Notes under the pieces: model-generated
Database searches by the model: none
Told to the model about the DNA's origin: nothing
What the model saw: only the letters and a program-made list of their open reading frames with translations
Program-made: the position numbers and the translations under genes
Shown here: in pieces, positions 48,242-56,537 of the stretch
Position numbering within the stretch: the stretch's first letter is position 1
Layout: the number at the start of each line of letters is the position of its first letter
Assembly: GCF_000517445.1 (NCBI RefSeq)
Contig: NZ_CP006965.1
Coordinates: 434,001 to 498,000, forward strand
DNA from: Thermococcus paralvinellae
GTDB lineage: Archaea; Methanobacteriota_B; Thermococci; Thermococcales; Thermococcaceae
Direction of reading: 5' to 3'
Length of the DNA: 64,000 nucleotides

Positions 48242-49371
48242 CTTCTAACCTCCATCGATTTCTTGTGCATCTCAAGTCCTTCAATTTCAGCCAAGCGAAT
48301 CCCTAAATATCTCTCCGCCAAAAACTCCTCTCTGCTGACGTAGGCTAAGCTTATTCTCTTCATGAAGTCCATAACTGTTAAAACCCCGCTGAACTTCGCT
48401 GCTCCCCCCGTAGGCAAGACGTGGTTAACTCCAAGGAAATAGTCAGCAGCTGGCACTGGTGTGTATTCTCCCAAGTAGATAGCTCCAGCGTTTTCAATTA
48501 AATCCACAAGCTTCAGCGGTTCCTTCGTGATTATTTCCAAGTGTTCTGGAGCTATCTCGTTAGCCTTTTCGGCGCATTCCTCAAGGCTCTTACAGAGAAC
48601 GACCTCGATCCCGTCCCTGCTGCAGTACTCTGCCAGCTCTCTTGAAGTCGTCAGGAGCCAGGCCTTGCTGTCCTTTCCGTGCTCAAGCTGGGAAAGTAAG
48701 TCGTAGAGGACGTATTCTTTGTTCGCGCTCTCATCTGCTATAACAGCTATCTCTGATGGCCCAGCTAAGCTGTCAATTCCCACAACACCGAAAACCTGCC
48801 TCTTTGCTTCATTCACGAACTTATTGCCTGGACCAAAGATTTTGTCCACTTTTTTCATACCTATACCATAAGCCATTGCTCCAATCGCTTGAATTCCTCC
48901 GAGCTTGTAGACCTCTTTAATGCCGAGGAGCTTTGCCACATAGAGGACGTAGGGGTTAACTTTGCCGTTTTTGGGCGGTGTTGTAACCGCTATCTCCTTA
49001 ACGCCAGCTATCTTCGCTGGAACTCCAACCATCATGAGCGTCGAAGGCAGAGGCTTCCCTCCAGGGACATAGATACCGATCCTCCTTACCGGCTTGTATA
49101 TTATGCCGTAAAGTGAAGCGTTCTTTATGTAGAGCTTATCGTTCTCAAGCTGTTTCTCGTGATACTCCCAGATTCTTTCTATTGTGCGCTTGATGATTTT
49201 CTTATCCTTCTCTGGAATCTGCCTCTCTGCTTCTTCAAACTCCTCTTCGCTGACAAGGAATTCCCCATCATAGCCGTCAAACTTCCTTGAGTATTCCTTC
49301 ACAGCTTCAATGCCTTTTTCCCTTATGTCTTTCAAAATTTGAGCCACATAGCTTTCTAACTCAAAATTCAT
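48238..49371 (-). CDS. hisD: Histidinol dehydrogenase
   Basis: Zinc- and NAD-dependent four-electron oxidation of histidinol to histidine. Conserved parts are [58 protein letters not shown] and [16 protein letters not shown]. It has about 377 residues, shorter than most bacterial forms (about 430), with a reduced N-terminus. TTG 49380 is open, but AAGGAGG suits ATG 49371. Confidence 0.95.
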   Translation of the reverse strand: MNFELESYVAQILKDIREKGIEAVKEYSRKFDGYDGEFLVSEEEFEEAERQIPEKDKKIIKRTIERIWEYHEKQLENDKLYIKNASLYGIIYKPVRRIGIYVPGGKPLPSTLMMVGVPAKIAGVKEIAVTTPPKNGKVNPYVLYVAKLLGIKEVYKLGGIQAIGAMAYGIGMKKVDKIFGPGNKFVNEAKRQVFGVVGIDSLAGPSEIAVIADESANKEYVLYDLLSQLEHGKDSKAWLLTTSRELAEYCSRDGIEVVLCKSLEECAEKANEIAPEHLEIITKEPLKLVDLIENAGAIYLGEYTPVPAADYFLGVNHVLPTGGAAKFSGVLTVMDFMKRISLAYVSREEFLAERYLGIRLAEIEGLEMHKKSMEVRR

Positions 49372-49978
49372 CTTTGACAACCTCCTTAATTTTTAAAACA
49401 AGCTCGTTAATCTCCTTAAACTTGGTCTTTTGGGAAATTCTATTCACCAAAAGCAGAGCGGAAACATCCATAATCTTCTCTACCTCAACTAAGCCGTTAG
49501 CCCTCAACGTGTTTCCAGTCTCGACTATATCAACGATGGCATCTGCAATCCCAATTTTTGGAGCAAGTTCGATGCTTCCGTGAAGCTTTATCACTTCAAC
49601 CTCTACTCCTCTCCTTTCAAAGAACTTCCTTGCAAGGTTTGGGTATTTAGTAGCAATCCTAAACCCGTCCATCTCTTCAACGCTAACTACATTTTCTTTG
49701 GGCATCGCTAAGCTTAAGCGGCACTTTCCAAAAGGCAACTCAAGAGGAACAAGGACGTCACTTTCCCTTTCCTCAACGACATCACTTCCAGCTATGCCAA
49801 CGTCAACGCCATACTCAACGTAAACCGGGACATCAAATGCTCTGGCAAGAAGAAGCTCATATTTACCATTTTGTACCATCAATTCCCTATTCTCTGGAGG
49901 TTTAAGCTCGATTCCAGCTTTTCTTAGAATTTCAAGTGAACCCTTGAATAATCGCCCTTTTGGGAGAACAAATCTCAT
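49361..49978 (-). CDS. hisG: ATP phosphoribosyltransferase, short form
   Basis: First step of histidine synthesis: PRPP plus ATP. It begins [32 protein letters not shown] and [14 protein letters not shown] (PRPP loop) are typical. At 205 residues it is the short form without the C-terminal regulatory domain and so needs HisZ, whose gene is directly upstream and overlaps by four bases. Confidence 0.95.
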   Translation of the reverse strand: MRFVLPKGRLFKGSLEILRKAGIELKPPENRELMVQNGKYELLLARAFDVPVYVEYGVDVGIAGSDVVEERESDVLVPLELPFGKCRLSLAMPKENVVSVEEMDGFRIATKYPNLARKFFERRGVEVEVIKLHGSIELAPKIGIADAIVDIVETGNTLRANGLVEVEKIMDVSALLLVNRISQKTKFKEINELVLKIKEVVKDEF

Positions 49979-50865
49979 TCTTCCACCTCCACCGGAATGC
50001 CAAGCTTTACGAGCTCTTTCGCAAGCTTGTATACTTCTTTTATCTCCCCTCTGATTCTCTTTCTGCTCTTCTCTATTTTGCCGTCGAAGAGCTTTGAGAG
50101 TGCATTTAAGTCAAAGGCGAATCCAAAAGCGCTGACCCCTTTAAATGTATACTCTCCACCGCCTCCGAGTGGCTTTCCAATCTTTGGAGAATAGACCTCA
50201 AAGATTACGTCACTGTAGTAAGGGAGAGGTCTTATTGTGCCGAAGTCTATGAAGACTCTCTCATCGTCAACTGCCTCGATAATCTTGTTGAGCTTCTCGT
50301 ATCCACAGCTCTTTCCCCTGAAATTAAAGAGCTGCCAGAGCTCTTCTTTCTTCTCCTCGTTTATAGGCAGTCTCTCGATGATTTCAAAGTTTCTTCTCGT
50401 CAAGGCTCTGAAAATTTCTGCCTTGAATTCTTCGATCCCCTTAATAGCATTTTCCCAGACTTTTAAGCTGCCAACGTCAATGTAAAAGTCCTCAATGCCA
50501 AGTGCTTCGAGGGAAGTTATAACAGTTAAAAGAACCTCAACTTGCATTTTGATATCTTCTCCGCCAATAAACTCAACTCCAGCCTGCCATTTTCCTTTAA
50601 TCCCTCCGTTCAGCACTTCGCTGATGTAGTAGAGCTTAAGTCTCCTAGGCTCCTTGAGGTTTGCAAGTATCTGAGATGTTAAGTCTGGTTTTATTACGTA
50701 AAATTCATTGTTGTAAGCAAATTTTGTTCCTTTTCTAAGCTGCTCGCTGAACTCTTCTATCGTTGGCAAAAATATCTCTCTATAACCCCAAAGCTCAAAT
50801 GTTCGCCTTAAATACTTTGTAATATCTGCTAATCTCTCTGATTCGGAAAATAAATCCTTCTTCAC
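49975..50865 (-). CDS. hisZ: HisZ, regulatory subunit of ATP phosphoribosyltransferase
   Basis: Catalytically dead relative of histidyl-tRNA synthetase that activates short HisG and mediates histidine feedback. Synthetase-like segments [21 protein letters not shown] and [21 protein letters not shown] are visible, while a tRNA-binding domain is absent (296 residues). GTG 50865 behind GGAGGGG is the start. It is the first gene of the his operon. Confidence 0.92.
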   Translation of the reverse strand: MKKDLFSESERLADITKYLRRTFELWGYREIFLPTIEEFSEQLRKGTKFAYNNEFYVIKPDLTSQILANLKEPRRLKLYYISEVLNGGIKGKWQAGVEFIGGEDIKMQVEVLLTVITSLEALGIEDFYIDVGSLKVWENAIKGIEEFKAEIFRALTRRNFEIIERLPINEEKKEELWQLFNFRGKSCGYEKLNKIIEAVDDERVFIDFGTIRPLPYYSDVIFEVYSPKIGKPLGGGGEYTFKGVSAFGFAFDLNALSKLFDGKIEKSRKRIRGEIKEVYKLAKELVKLGIPVEVEE

Positions 50866-50943
50866 AATAACCCCTCCAAGAACTTTTCGATAAAAATATC
50901 CCCTGCTAAATAGTGCCCAACTAAGCTAAGTACTTCAGAATAG

Positions 50944-51039
50944 TCAATGATGGTAGTAACTCACCAGAAAAGCGATTGAAGAGTTAATTTCTTCTCTAAA
51001 GTTTGTATTTCTTTTGTTGTCTATTCCTCCCCCTCTCAT
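50944..51039 (-). CDS. Candidate his leader peptide (31 residues)
   Basis: Small ORF between the his operon and its upstream TATA box. It starts at ATG 51039 with GGGGTG eight bases upstream, begins MRGGGIDNKRN and ends FLVSYYHH followed by TGA, 78 bases before hisZ. The two histidines right before the stop are suggestive of a leader, but two are few. It may just be spacer sequence in a long 5' leader. Confidence 0.3.
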   Translation of the reverse strand: MRGGGIDNKRNTNFREEINSSIAFLVSYYHH

Positions 51040-51072
51040 TTTTAAACACCCCAACTCCAAATGTCCTGTACT

Positions 51073-51084
51073 CTATATAAGTTT
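51073..51084 (-). promoter_or_regulatory. TATA box upstream of the his leader region
   Basis: On the minus strand AACTTATATAGA is the best TATA element in the 269-base gap. The predicted start near 51050 would give the his mRNA a leader of about 185 bases containing the 31-residue ORF. A second AT-rich element (GATATTTTTATCG, 50888-50900) lies closer to hisZ. Confidence 0.45.
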
Positions 51085-51134
51085 AACCTATTGGAAATTG
51101 TCAGTATGACAAAAGATTGCGAAAAATATTAGAC

Positions 51135-51923
51135 CTAAAGGGAAGCCAGCTCAAAAATAAGCTCAGCTTTGGAACAGTATTTTTTCAACCTCTTCTTAAC
51201 TTCTGTATGCTTCCCAAGAACGGGCCAGAGAATTGAGTCTATGTGAAGAGGAGGGATATTAACATCTTCTGCAATCCTCGACCAAAAGCTTGTGGGTAGC
51301 TCGTTTATGAATCTCTTTGTATAGGCATTTATTCTCACATCATCTGGAATTTCAATTTCCATTGGATAGGGAATGAACTCTTTAAATGCTATCCTGCCTG
51401 CATAGCCAAACATCTTCACAGCAAAGACTATTGTCTTGGCATTTCTTTTGGAATTTAGCACTTCTGCAAGGTCGTTTCTTAGGGACGTCATTGAATAGTA
51501 GTAATTCTTGAGATCTTTAAGTTTAAGCTTAATTAAAAAAGGCTCGAGCTTTTCAAGCCTTTTAATTTTTGCAGCTGTTAGCCTTCTGTTAGTTTGAGAG
51601 GCGGGTAAAAACCCTGAATAAGCATCAACAATCCCTTTTTCTGGAGGATTCGAAGAGAAATACTCGGCAAATTCCCACCACCACTCCTCTCCTGTGGCAG
51701 TCAGCTGATAGCTGACTATTGCGTTGGCAATTACGAGCTTTATGAATAGTTCATCGTTTTTGAGATTTTTGTGAAGATGCTCCAGAGCAGAGAATTGCAA
51801 ATCAACTTTCTCCTCGATAGTTCTGGCACATTCTATGCCCAACTCTTTAAGGATTTCCTTTAATCTCTCGATCTTAGGCTTGTTCTCCTTGTGTTTGACT
51901 GCGATAAAGCGGTCAAGGGTCAT
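51135..51923 (-). CDS. AGOG-type 8-oxoguanine DNA glycosylase/lyase
   Basis: Archaeal GO glycosylase that removes 8-oxoguanine and nicks the abasic site. A helical bundle with TGEEWWWEFAEYF, then KTIVFAVKMFGYAGR carrying the likely catalytic Lys (163 or 170) and EIPDDVRINAYT with the catalytic Asp near 195, and the C-terminal NIPPLHIDSILWPVLG. The length of 262 residues is normal for AGOG. It follows the GHMP gene after two bases, so the two share a transcript although they have no obvious joint function. Confidence 0.87.
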   Translation of the reverse strand: MTLDRFIAVKHKENKPKIERLKEILKELGIECARTIEEKVDLQFSALEHLHKNLKNDELFIKLVIANAIVSYQLTATGEEWWWEFAEYFSSNPPEKGIVDAYSGFLPASQTNRRLTAAKIKRLEKLEPFLIKLKLKDLKNYYYSMTSLRNDLAEVLNSKRNAKTIVFAVKMFGYAGRIAFKEFIPYPMEIEIPDDVRINAYTKRFINELPTSFWSRIAEDVNIPPLHIDSILWPVLGKHTEVKKRLKKYCSKAELIFELASL

Positions 51924-51925
51924 CT

Positions 51926-52897
51926 TTATCCCTTCGCTACGCTGTTTATCAGCCTCAGCAGATAGGCATTTTCCATCACAATTTCTGCTCCTTTGTTCCT
52001 TGGAGTTCCAAGCTCTATCTTGGCTTTGAGGCCGTAATCCTTCAGAAAGTCATGCAGCTTTGCCTTCAGCATAGAGTATTCGCTCTTCCATATCAGCCCA
52101 TAAACAGTTGGACCCCATGAACTCTGCCCGTATCCATAAGTGTTCTCCCTCAAAAACTCTAGAATTAGCTTTACATCCTCCCTAAATTCACCTCTTTGAT
52201 AATCCTCAAAATGCTTTCCAACTAACCTTTGAATTTCACTCAAATGCTTTCCGAAGGTCTTAATGTCCCTTTCTTTTAGAGCTGGTAGAAGTCCAAGCAG
52301 AATTCTGTGGCTTATCTCCTTTGCAATTTCGGGCTTACCTCCAATGCTCGCCATTATAGGCTTTTCCTCCTCTTCGTCAAATCCTCTCTTAACTTGAGGA
52401 ATCACTAAAAGAAAAGCCCAATTCTCAGGAAACTCTTCTCTAAGAATTAAAGGTGGGATTCCTTCCTTAACTCCTCCATCAATAACAAAGCCGCCGTATT
52501 TGAAGGTATAAATCCCAGCGCCACTGTTTTTTCCTCTCCCAAAAATTTCGGCCAGCTCTTCAATTTTAGCATTTATGTTGTTTAGCTTTGCTATTCCTAC
52601 ACCAACAGCTAAAGAGAGCTGAGTTGTTGAGCCCAAGCCGATATGCCTTGGGATTGCTCTTCTGACTTCAACAAGATAGTTGAAACCTGTGCTGAAATGT
52701 TTGTTCATCCTTCCAACAACAAATTCAATTGTTTTTTTATCTTCCTCATCAGCCCTAATTTCGAGCTTTTCATGGGGCATGAGCTTTATCTCGTATCCAT
52801 CTTCAAGAGCAACACCAAGACTTCCAAATCTTCGCCCTAAAGAACCAGAGGGATCAATTAAACCCAAGTGCAGTCTTCTTGGTGTTTTGATTATCAT
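51926..52897 (-). CDS. Beta-ribofuranosylaminobenzene 5'-phosphate synthase-like GHMP protein
   Basis: GHMP-superfamily protein of the RFAP synthase type, which joins p-aminobenzoate-type substrates to PRPP with decarboxylation in methanopterin-like cofactor synthesis. It starts IIKTPRRLHLGLIDPSGSLGRRFGSLG; the GHMP motif PRHIGLGSTTQLSLAVGVG is near residue 87. Of three in-frame ATGs (52909, 52903, 52897), GGTGAT supports 52897 (323 residues). It is divergent from a dihydropteroate synthase gene, which supports a role in the modified folates of Thermococcales. Confidence 0.85.
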   Translation of the reverse strand: MIIKTPRRLHLGLIDPSGSLGRRFGSLGVALEDGYEIKLMPHEKLEIRADEEDKKTIEFVVGRMNKHFSTGFNYLVEVRRAIPRHIGLGSTTQLSLAVGVGIAKLNNINAKIEELAEIFGRGKNSGAGIYTFKYGGFVIDGGVKEGIPPLILREEFPENWAFLLVIPQVKRGFDEEEEKPIMASIGGKPEIAKEISHRILLGLLPALKERDIKTFGKHLSEIQRLVGKHFEDYQRGEFREDVKLILEFLRENTYGYGQSSWGPTVYGLIWKSEYSMLKAKLHDFLKDYGLKAKIELGTPRNKGAEIVMENAYLLRLINSVAKG

Positions 52898-53056
52898 GAT
52901 CATCACCATTTTGGATTTGAAAGTTGCCTTTTTAATTTATTTGCATTCCATGACAAAAATGATTTAACAACAAAAATCAAAATGCAGTTTGGTGAAGATT
53001 ACGCTTATCGGATAACAGATTTCTTTTGTTATACAAAGACTCTGAGGTGAACGAAA

Positions 53057-53881
53057 ATGAAATTTGCTGGTGTCAATCTTGATGAACCGAAAATTATGGG
53101 AGTCATCAATGTTTCTCCAGAAAGCTTTTACAAAGGAAGTGTCAAGCAGAGTGAGGATGAGCTGATTAGAACGGCTTTGAAAATGATTGAAGATGGGGCT
53201 TCTTTCATCGACATTGGAGCTAAGTCTACAGCTCCTTATTTAGAAACTCAAATTCCAGTTGAGGAGGAAATTAGAAGGGCAGTCTGGGCGATATCAACGC
53301 TGAGGGATTACGTAGATGTTCCAATCAGCATAGACACGACAAATGCAAAGGTTGCTGAGGAAGCGGTAAAAGCTGGAGCGGATATAATCAACGATGTTTC
53401 TGGGCTTAAAAGTGATTCAGAAATGGTTAAAGTTGCAAAAGAGTATGATGTGCCGATAATAATCTGTGCTCATGGGGAAGTTAGGGATTTCATGGAGCCT
53501 ATTCACACTGTAATTAACTTCCTTCAGGAGAGCTTGCAGATCGCTTACAAAAATGGAATTGAAAAAGAAAAGATTGCAATCGATCCAGCAATTGGCTTCT
53601 TGAGACCAAATTATCCGCCTTGGTATGAGTGGGATTCAAAGGTTATAGCAAACCTGAATATGCTTAAGATGTTTGGGCTTCCAATTTTAGTTGGAATCTC
53701 TAGGAAATCCTTCATTGGTGCAATAACAGGGAGAAAAGATCCAGATGAAAGATTATCTGGTTCATTGGCAGCGACAGCACTGGCTGTTTGGAATGGAGCC
53801 AACATAATAAGGACTCATGATGTCAAGGAGACACTCGATGCAGTTAAGGTCGCTTGGTTCATTAGAAAGTTTCAGGTATGA
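53057..53881 (+). CDS. Dihydropteroate synthase family protein
   Basis: TIM-barrel pterin-binding enzyme. It begins FAGVNLDEPKIMGVINVSPESFY; GASFIDIGAKSTAP, ISIDTTNAKVAEEA, GADIINDVSGLKSD and IAIDPAIGFLRPNY are the pterin and pyrophosphate-binding segments, ending with ILVGISRKSFIGA. It has 274 residues. The neighbouring divergent RFAP-synthase homologue suggests it acts on a methanopterin/modified-folate precursor, possibly a ribosylated aniline, though this is inference. It has its own short promoter gap of about 150 bases. Confidence 0.9.
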   Translation: MKFAGVNLDEPKIMGVINVSPESFYKGSVKQSEDELIRTALKMIEDGASFIDIGAKSTAPYLETQIPVEEEIRRAVWAISTLRDYVDVPISIDTTNAKVAEEAVKAGADIINDVSGLKSDSEMVKVAKEYDVPIIICAHGEVRDFMEPIHTVINFLQESLQIAYKNGIEKEKIAIDPAIGFLRPNYPPWYEWDSKVIANLNMLKMFGLPILVGISRKSFIGAITGRKDPDERLSGSLAATALAVWNGANIIRTHDVKETLDAVKVAWFIRKFQV

Positions 53882-53904
53882 ACTTGTCTTTTTGACTATT
53901 ATTG

Positions 53905-53997
53905 CACCCTGAAGATTGCTCCTTGAGTGGGGAAAGGGGGCGAGTAGATATTGGGTCATGCTCTGAGACTTAAGCATGATTTAGTATCCTGTACATT
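53905..53997. ncRNA. Candidate structured RNA or terminator region
   Basis: A GC-richer island in an AT-rich gap. Hairpin 1: TTGCTCC (53916-53922) can pair with GGGGCGA (53937-53943), with two G-T wobbles. Hairpin 2: TCATGCT (53956-53962) pairs perfectly with AGCATGA (53973-53979). Box C/D signatures are not convincing and an ACA near 53993 has no matching lower stem. Strand and function are unknown. Confidence 0.3.
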
Positions 53998-54148
53998 AAA
54001 AATCACTAAAGGTTTTTAGGTTTTTATTGTTTATTGTATAAAGATTTGGGAAGTTTCAATGAAAGATTCTAACATTAAAAAGCTTTGAACCTTTCAGAGG
54101 CTTTAAGAAAGAAAATAGAAGGAAGTAAAAGCATTGAGGTGTCACGGA

Positions 54149-55018
54149 ATGAATAGAATAGAGAGAGCTGTACTCGATGTCCTCAAAAAAGTGAGTGAGC
54201 ACAGAGGACTGTATGAGAGAAATGAAGAAGCTGTAAAACAGCATTTAATTGGAGAAATATTCCAAGCCCTTGGCTGGGAATGGGATAATCCAAAAGAAGT
54301 ACGTCCTGAGGAAAGGACTGAAGAGGGAAGGGCAGATTACGCGTTAATCCTTAATGACAGAGTTGTTGCATTTGTTGAAGCTAAAAATCTAAGCGTAAAT
54401 GTTCTTAAAAAGGACAAACCATTGAGACAGCTCGGGAGATACTGCTTCAATCATGGGGTTAAGTATGGGATCTTAACAAATGGGATATTATGGGTGGTCA
54501 TTAAAGCTTTTGAGGAAGGTTCTCGCTTAGAGGACAGGATTATTTTAAGTGTGGATGTGGAAAATGAGCCAATTGAGAGAACAGTCCTTAAATTAAGCCT
54601 TTTGTCAAAAAGTAAAATAGAAAAACTTGAAAGGTTTACAACCCTCTTAAGAGCTTTAGAATTCAGCTTTGATGAGCTTAAAAAAGAGGGAATCAGCGAG
54701 AGAAAGCTGATAGAGTTTTTAACAGCCTCAAAGAAGAGGTTGCTTACGTTGGATAAAATAAAAGGGAACGAGTTCCCAAAGGCCCTTTATGTGTATGATG
54801 ATGGCTGGAAAATGGTTCCTCTTGTAGAAAGAAGCATTAAAGGAGTCTTGCTGTCTCTTCTTCTCTACCTTAGTGAAAGAAGTGAAGGAGAAGAAAAGGC
54901 TCAAATCAAAAAGGCTTATGCATATCTCAAAGAGATCCCAATTGATACGGAAAAGATTCTAAGGCTTCTGCGTGAGATAGAGAGAGATAAAGGGATAAGA
55001 GTTGGAATCGAGATTTAA
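54149..55018 (+). CDS. Stand-alone PD-(D/E)XK nuclease-like protein (HsdR N-terminal type)
   Basis: Resembles the N-terminal endonuclease domain of type I restriction HsdR (HSDR_N). The active-site pattern is EEGRADYALIL...VVAFVEAKNL with the Asp and the Glu-x-Lys, then QLGRYCFNHGVKYGILTNGILWVV. The C-terminal half (residues about 150-289) is helical with no helicase motifs, so this is not a full HsdR. ATG 54149 follows GAGGTG; an upstream codon at 54134 is less likely. There are no hsdM/hsdS genes nearby. It could be a defence or DNA-processing nuclease, and its target is unknown. Confidence 0.78.
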   Translation: MNRIERAVLDVLKKVSEHRGLYERNEEAVKQHLIGEIFQALGWEWDNPKEVRPEERTEEGRADYALILNDRVVAFVEAKNLSVNVLKKDKPLRQLGRYCFNHGVKYGILTNGILWVVIKAFEEGSRLEDRIILSVDVENEPIERTVLKLSLLSKSKIEKLERFTTLLRALEFSFDELKKEGISERKLIEFLTASKKRLLTLDKIKGNEFPKALYVYDDGWKMVPLVERSIKGVLLSLLLYLSERSEGEEKAQIKKAYAYLKEIPIDTEKILRLLREIERDKGIRVGIEI

Positions 55019-55803
55019 TTCTTCCAAGGAACCTCAGTTTTGATCTTCCAAATGCCTAAAAGCTTTCTTGAGCCCCATGTTGCCTGGATTTCAAAGGCAA
55101 CAATTATATCCTCATAGATGTCAATTAAATTGAATGAATTTCCAAAGGGATTTCTATGTAGCTCCCAGCTTATTGAACCAGCGTTAATTACTGGGGTTCT
55201 TTCAATCCTAACTCCAAATGCATTACCGCCGTGTCCTGTCATTACAAGCTCTGTTCTTTCTTCAGTGAGTATCTTCAAAACATTACCGGCATCCTCTAGA
55301 AATCCAAGTTCTCTACTTCTTGGAATCGGCACTGGGTTGTGGTGCATTACAACAGCTGTGAATTTCTCTTTGTATTCTTCAAGCATTGACCTCAGAATTT
55401 TTTGACCAATTCTACCAACAACACCTATAGGTGTCTCGTATTGAGCAGTTAGTATGGGAATAAAAACGAAGTCTCCAATTTCCTTAACCTCAGGCTCTCC
55501 AAAGTACTCCTTAAACAAATCATATCCGAGATACGTTATGTCATTATGGCCCGGAACTATGATTTTTTCTGCCTTAAGCTTTGCATAGTAATCTGCTGCC
55601 ATCTCGTAGTACCTCTCAATTCCTACATCCACAATGTCGCTGCAGTGGACTACCAAATCAGGCCTATACTTCTCGTTTATTGCCTTTATTGCATTCTCAA
55701 GAACACGTTTCCTGAAGTATATTCTATCGGAAACATTGCTCTCACTCATCTGGATTATCCTCAGGAGATGCTTTCCTTTTGGAATGAAAATCTTGGGCTT
55801 CAC
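55015..55803 (-). CDS. Degenerate metallophosphoesterase paralogue
   Basis: 262 residues clearly related to the gene immediately upstream, yet most metal ligands are altered. Where the paralogue has SDTH this has SESN; GD is SD; GNHD reads GHND (IVPGHNDITYLGYDLF versus AIPGNHDARNVGYGLF); GHKH reads GHGG. The motif-IV-like region reads HHNPVP where the paralogue has HHHLVP. It therefore probably binds metal differently or has lost phosphoesterase activity and acts as a partner. The start overlaps the upstream gene by four bases. Confidence 0.8.
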   Translation of the reverse strand: MKPKIFIPKGKHLLRIIQMSESNVSDRIYFRKRVLENAIKAINEKYRPDLVVHCSDIVDVGIERYYEMAADYYAKLKAEKIIVPGHNDITYLGYDLFKEYFGEPEVKEIGDFVFIPILTAQYETPIGVVGRIGQKILRSMLEEYKEKFTAVVMHHNPVPIPRSRELGFLEDAGNVLKILTEERTELVMTGHGGNAFGVRIERTPVINAGSISWELHRNPFGNSFNLIDIYEDIIVAFEIQATWGSRKLLGIWKIKTEVPWKN

Positions 55804-56531
55804 AGATTTGTAGCTTTTTTCAACTCATCCCCAGTCACTCTTCTTATGGTTACATCAATTTGCTCATCATCATTTAGTTTGATTATGTTATAGCTGTTCA
55901 CGTCGCCTTTCCTTGTCTTTCTGCATGATGTACAGCCAGCATTCACAACGACCAAATCCTCAATATTGTAAACATTTGGAACGTGTTTGTGTCCACAAAG
56001 ATACAGATTAACTTCATGCCTTAACAGCAAATCTAAAACATCTCCAGCATTGAATAAGACGTTCCTCTCCCTTCCCGTGTCTGGAAGAGGGACAAGATGA
56101 TGATGAGCGGCTACAATTTTGAATCTCTTATGTGAATACTCCTCTAGCTTTTCCTTCAGCCAGCGAAACTTGTAGCCGCCGATTCTTCCATCACTTAAAT
56201 CTGGTATTGTGGAATCAACCCAGATTATTACAAGATCATCTCGTTCATAAACTCCGTACAAAGGACCAATGTATCTCTCAAACAGCCCATATCCAACATT
56301 TCGAGCATCATGATTCCCAGGAATGGCTATAAGGGGTTTCTCTATCTTCCCAATCAGATAGCTGGCATGTTCGTATTCTTCTTTGAGCCCTTGATCTGTC
56401 ACATCGCCAGTATGAACTACCAAGTCGAAATTGCTCTGATTTATCTCATTTACTATTAAGTCATAGGCGTAGGATTTGAATGCTGATTCTTGGGTTATGT
56501 GCGTATCACTTATGTGGGCTATTTTAATCAT
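55800..56531 (-). CDS. Metallophosphoesterase (calcineurin-like)
   Basis: Binuclear metallophosphoesterase of the cyclic-nucleotide phosphodiesterase/Icc type. All motifs are intact: HISDTHIT (Asp9, His11), VVHTGDVTDQG, IPGNHDARN, AAHHHLVPLP and LCGHKHVPNVY. It has 243 residues. It starts seven bases after the end of the frameshifted DUF917 gene and overlaps the degenerate paralogue downstream, so it may be in the sugar operon. The substrate is unknown. Confidence 0.88.
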   Translation of the reverse strand: MIKIAHISDTHITQESAFKSYAYDLIVNEINQSNFDLVVHTGDVTDQGLKEEYEHASYLIGKIEKPLIAIPGNHDARNVGYGLFERYIGPLYGVYERDDLVIIWVDSTIPDLSDGRIGGYKFRWLKEKLEEYSHKRFKIVAAHHHLVPLPDTGRERNVLFNAGDVLDLLLRHEVNLYLCGHKHVPNVYNIEDLVVVNAGCTSCRKTRKGDVNSYNIIKLNDDEQIDVTIRRVTGDELKKATNL

Positions 56532-56537
56532 TAAACC

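Noticed and set aside
50888-50900. GATATTTTTATCG as the main his TATA box
   Set aside because: The predicted start would fall downstream of the hisZ ribosome binding site; the TATA box at 51073-51084 fits a ribosome-binding-site-led mRNA better. It may still be a weak second promoter.
53905-53997. Box C/D or H/ACA guide RNA in the folP-nuclease gap
   Set aside because: CTGA boxes occur at 53909 and 53963 but no proper C boxes accompany them; the ACA near 53993 lacks a matching lower stem. Kept only as an undefined structured region.
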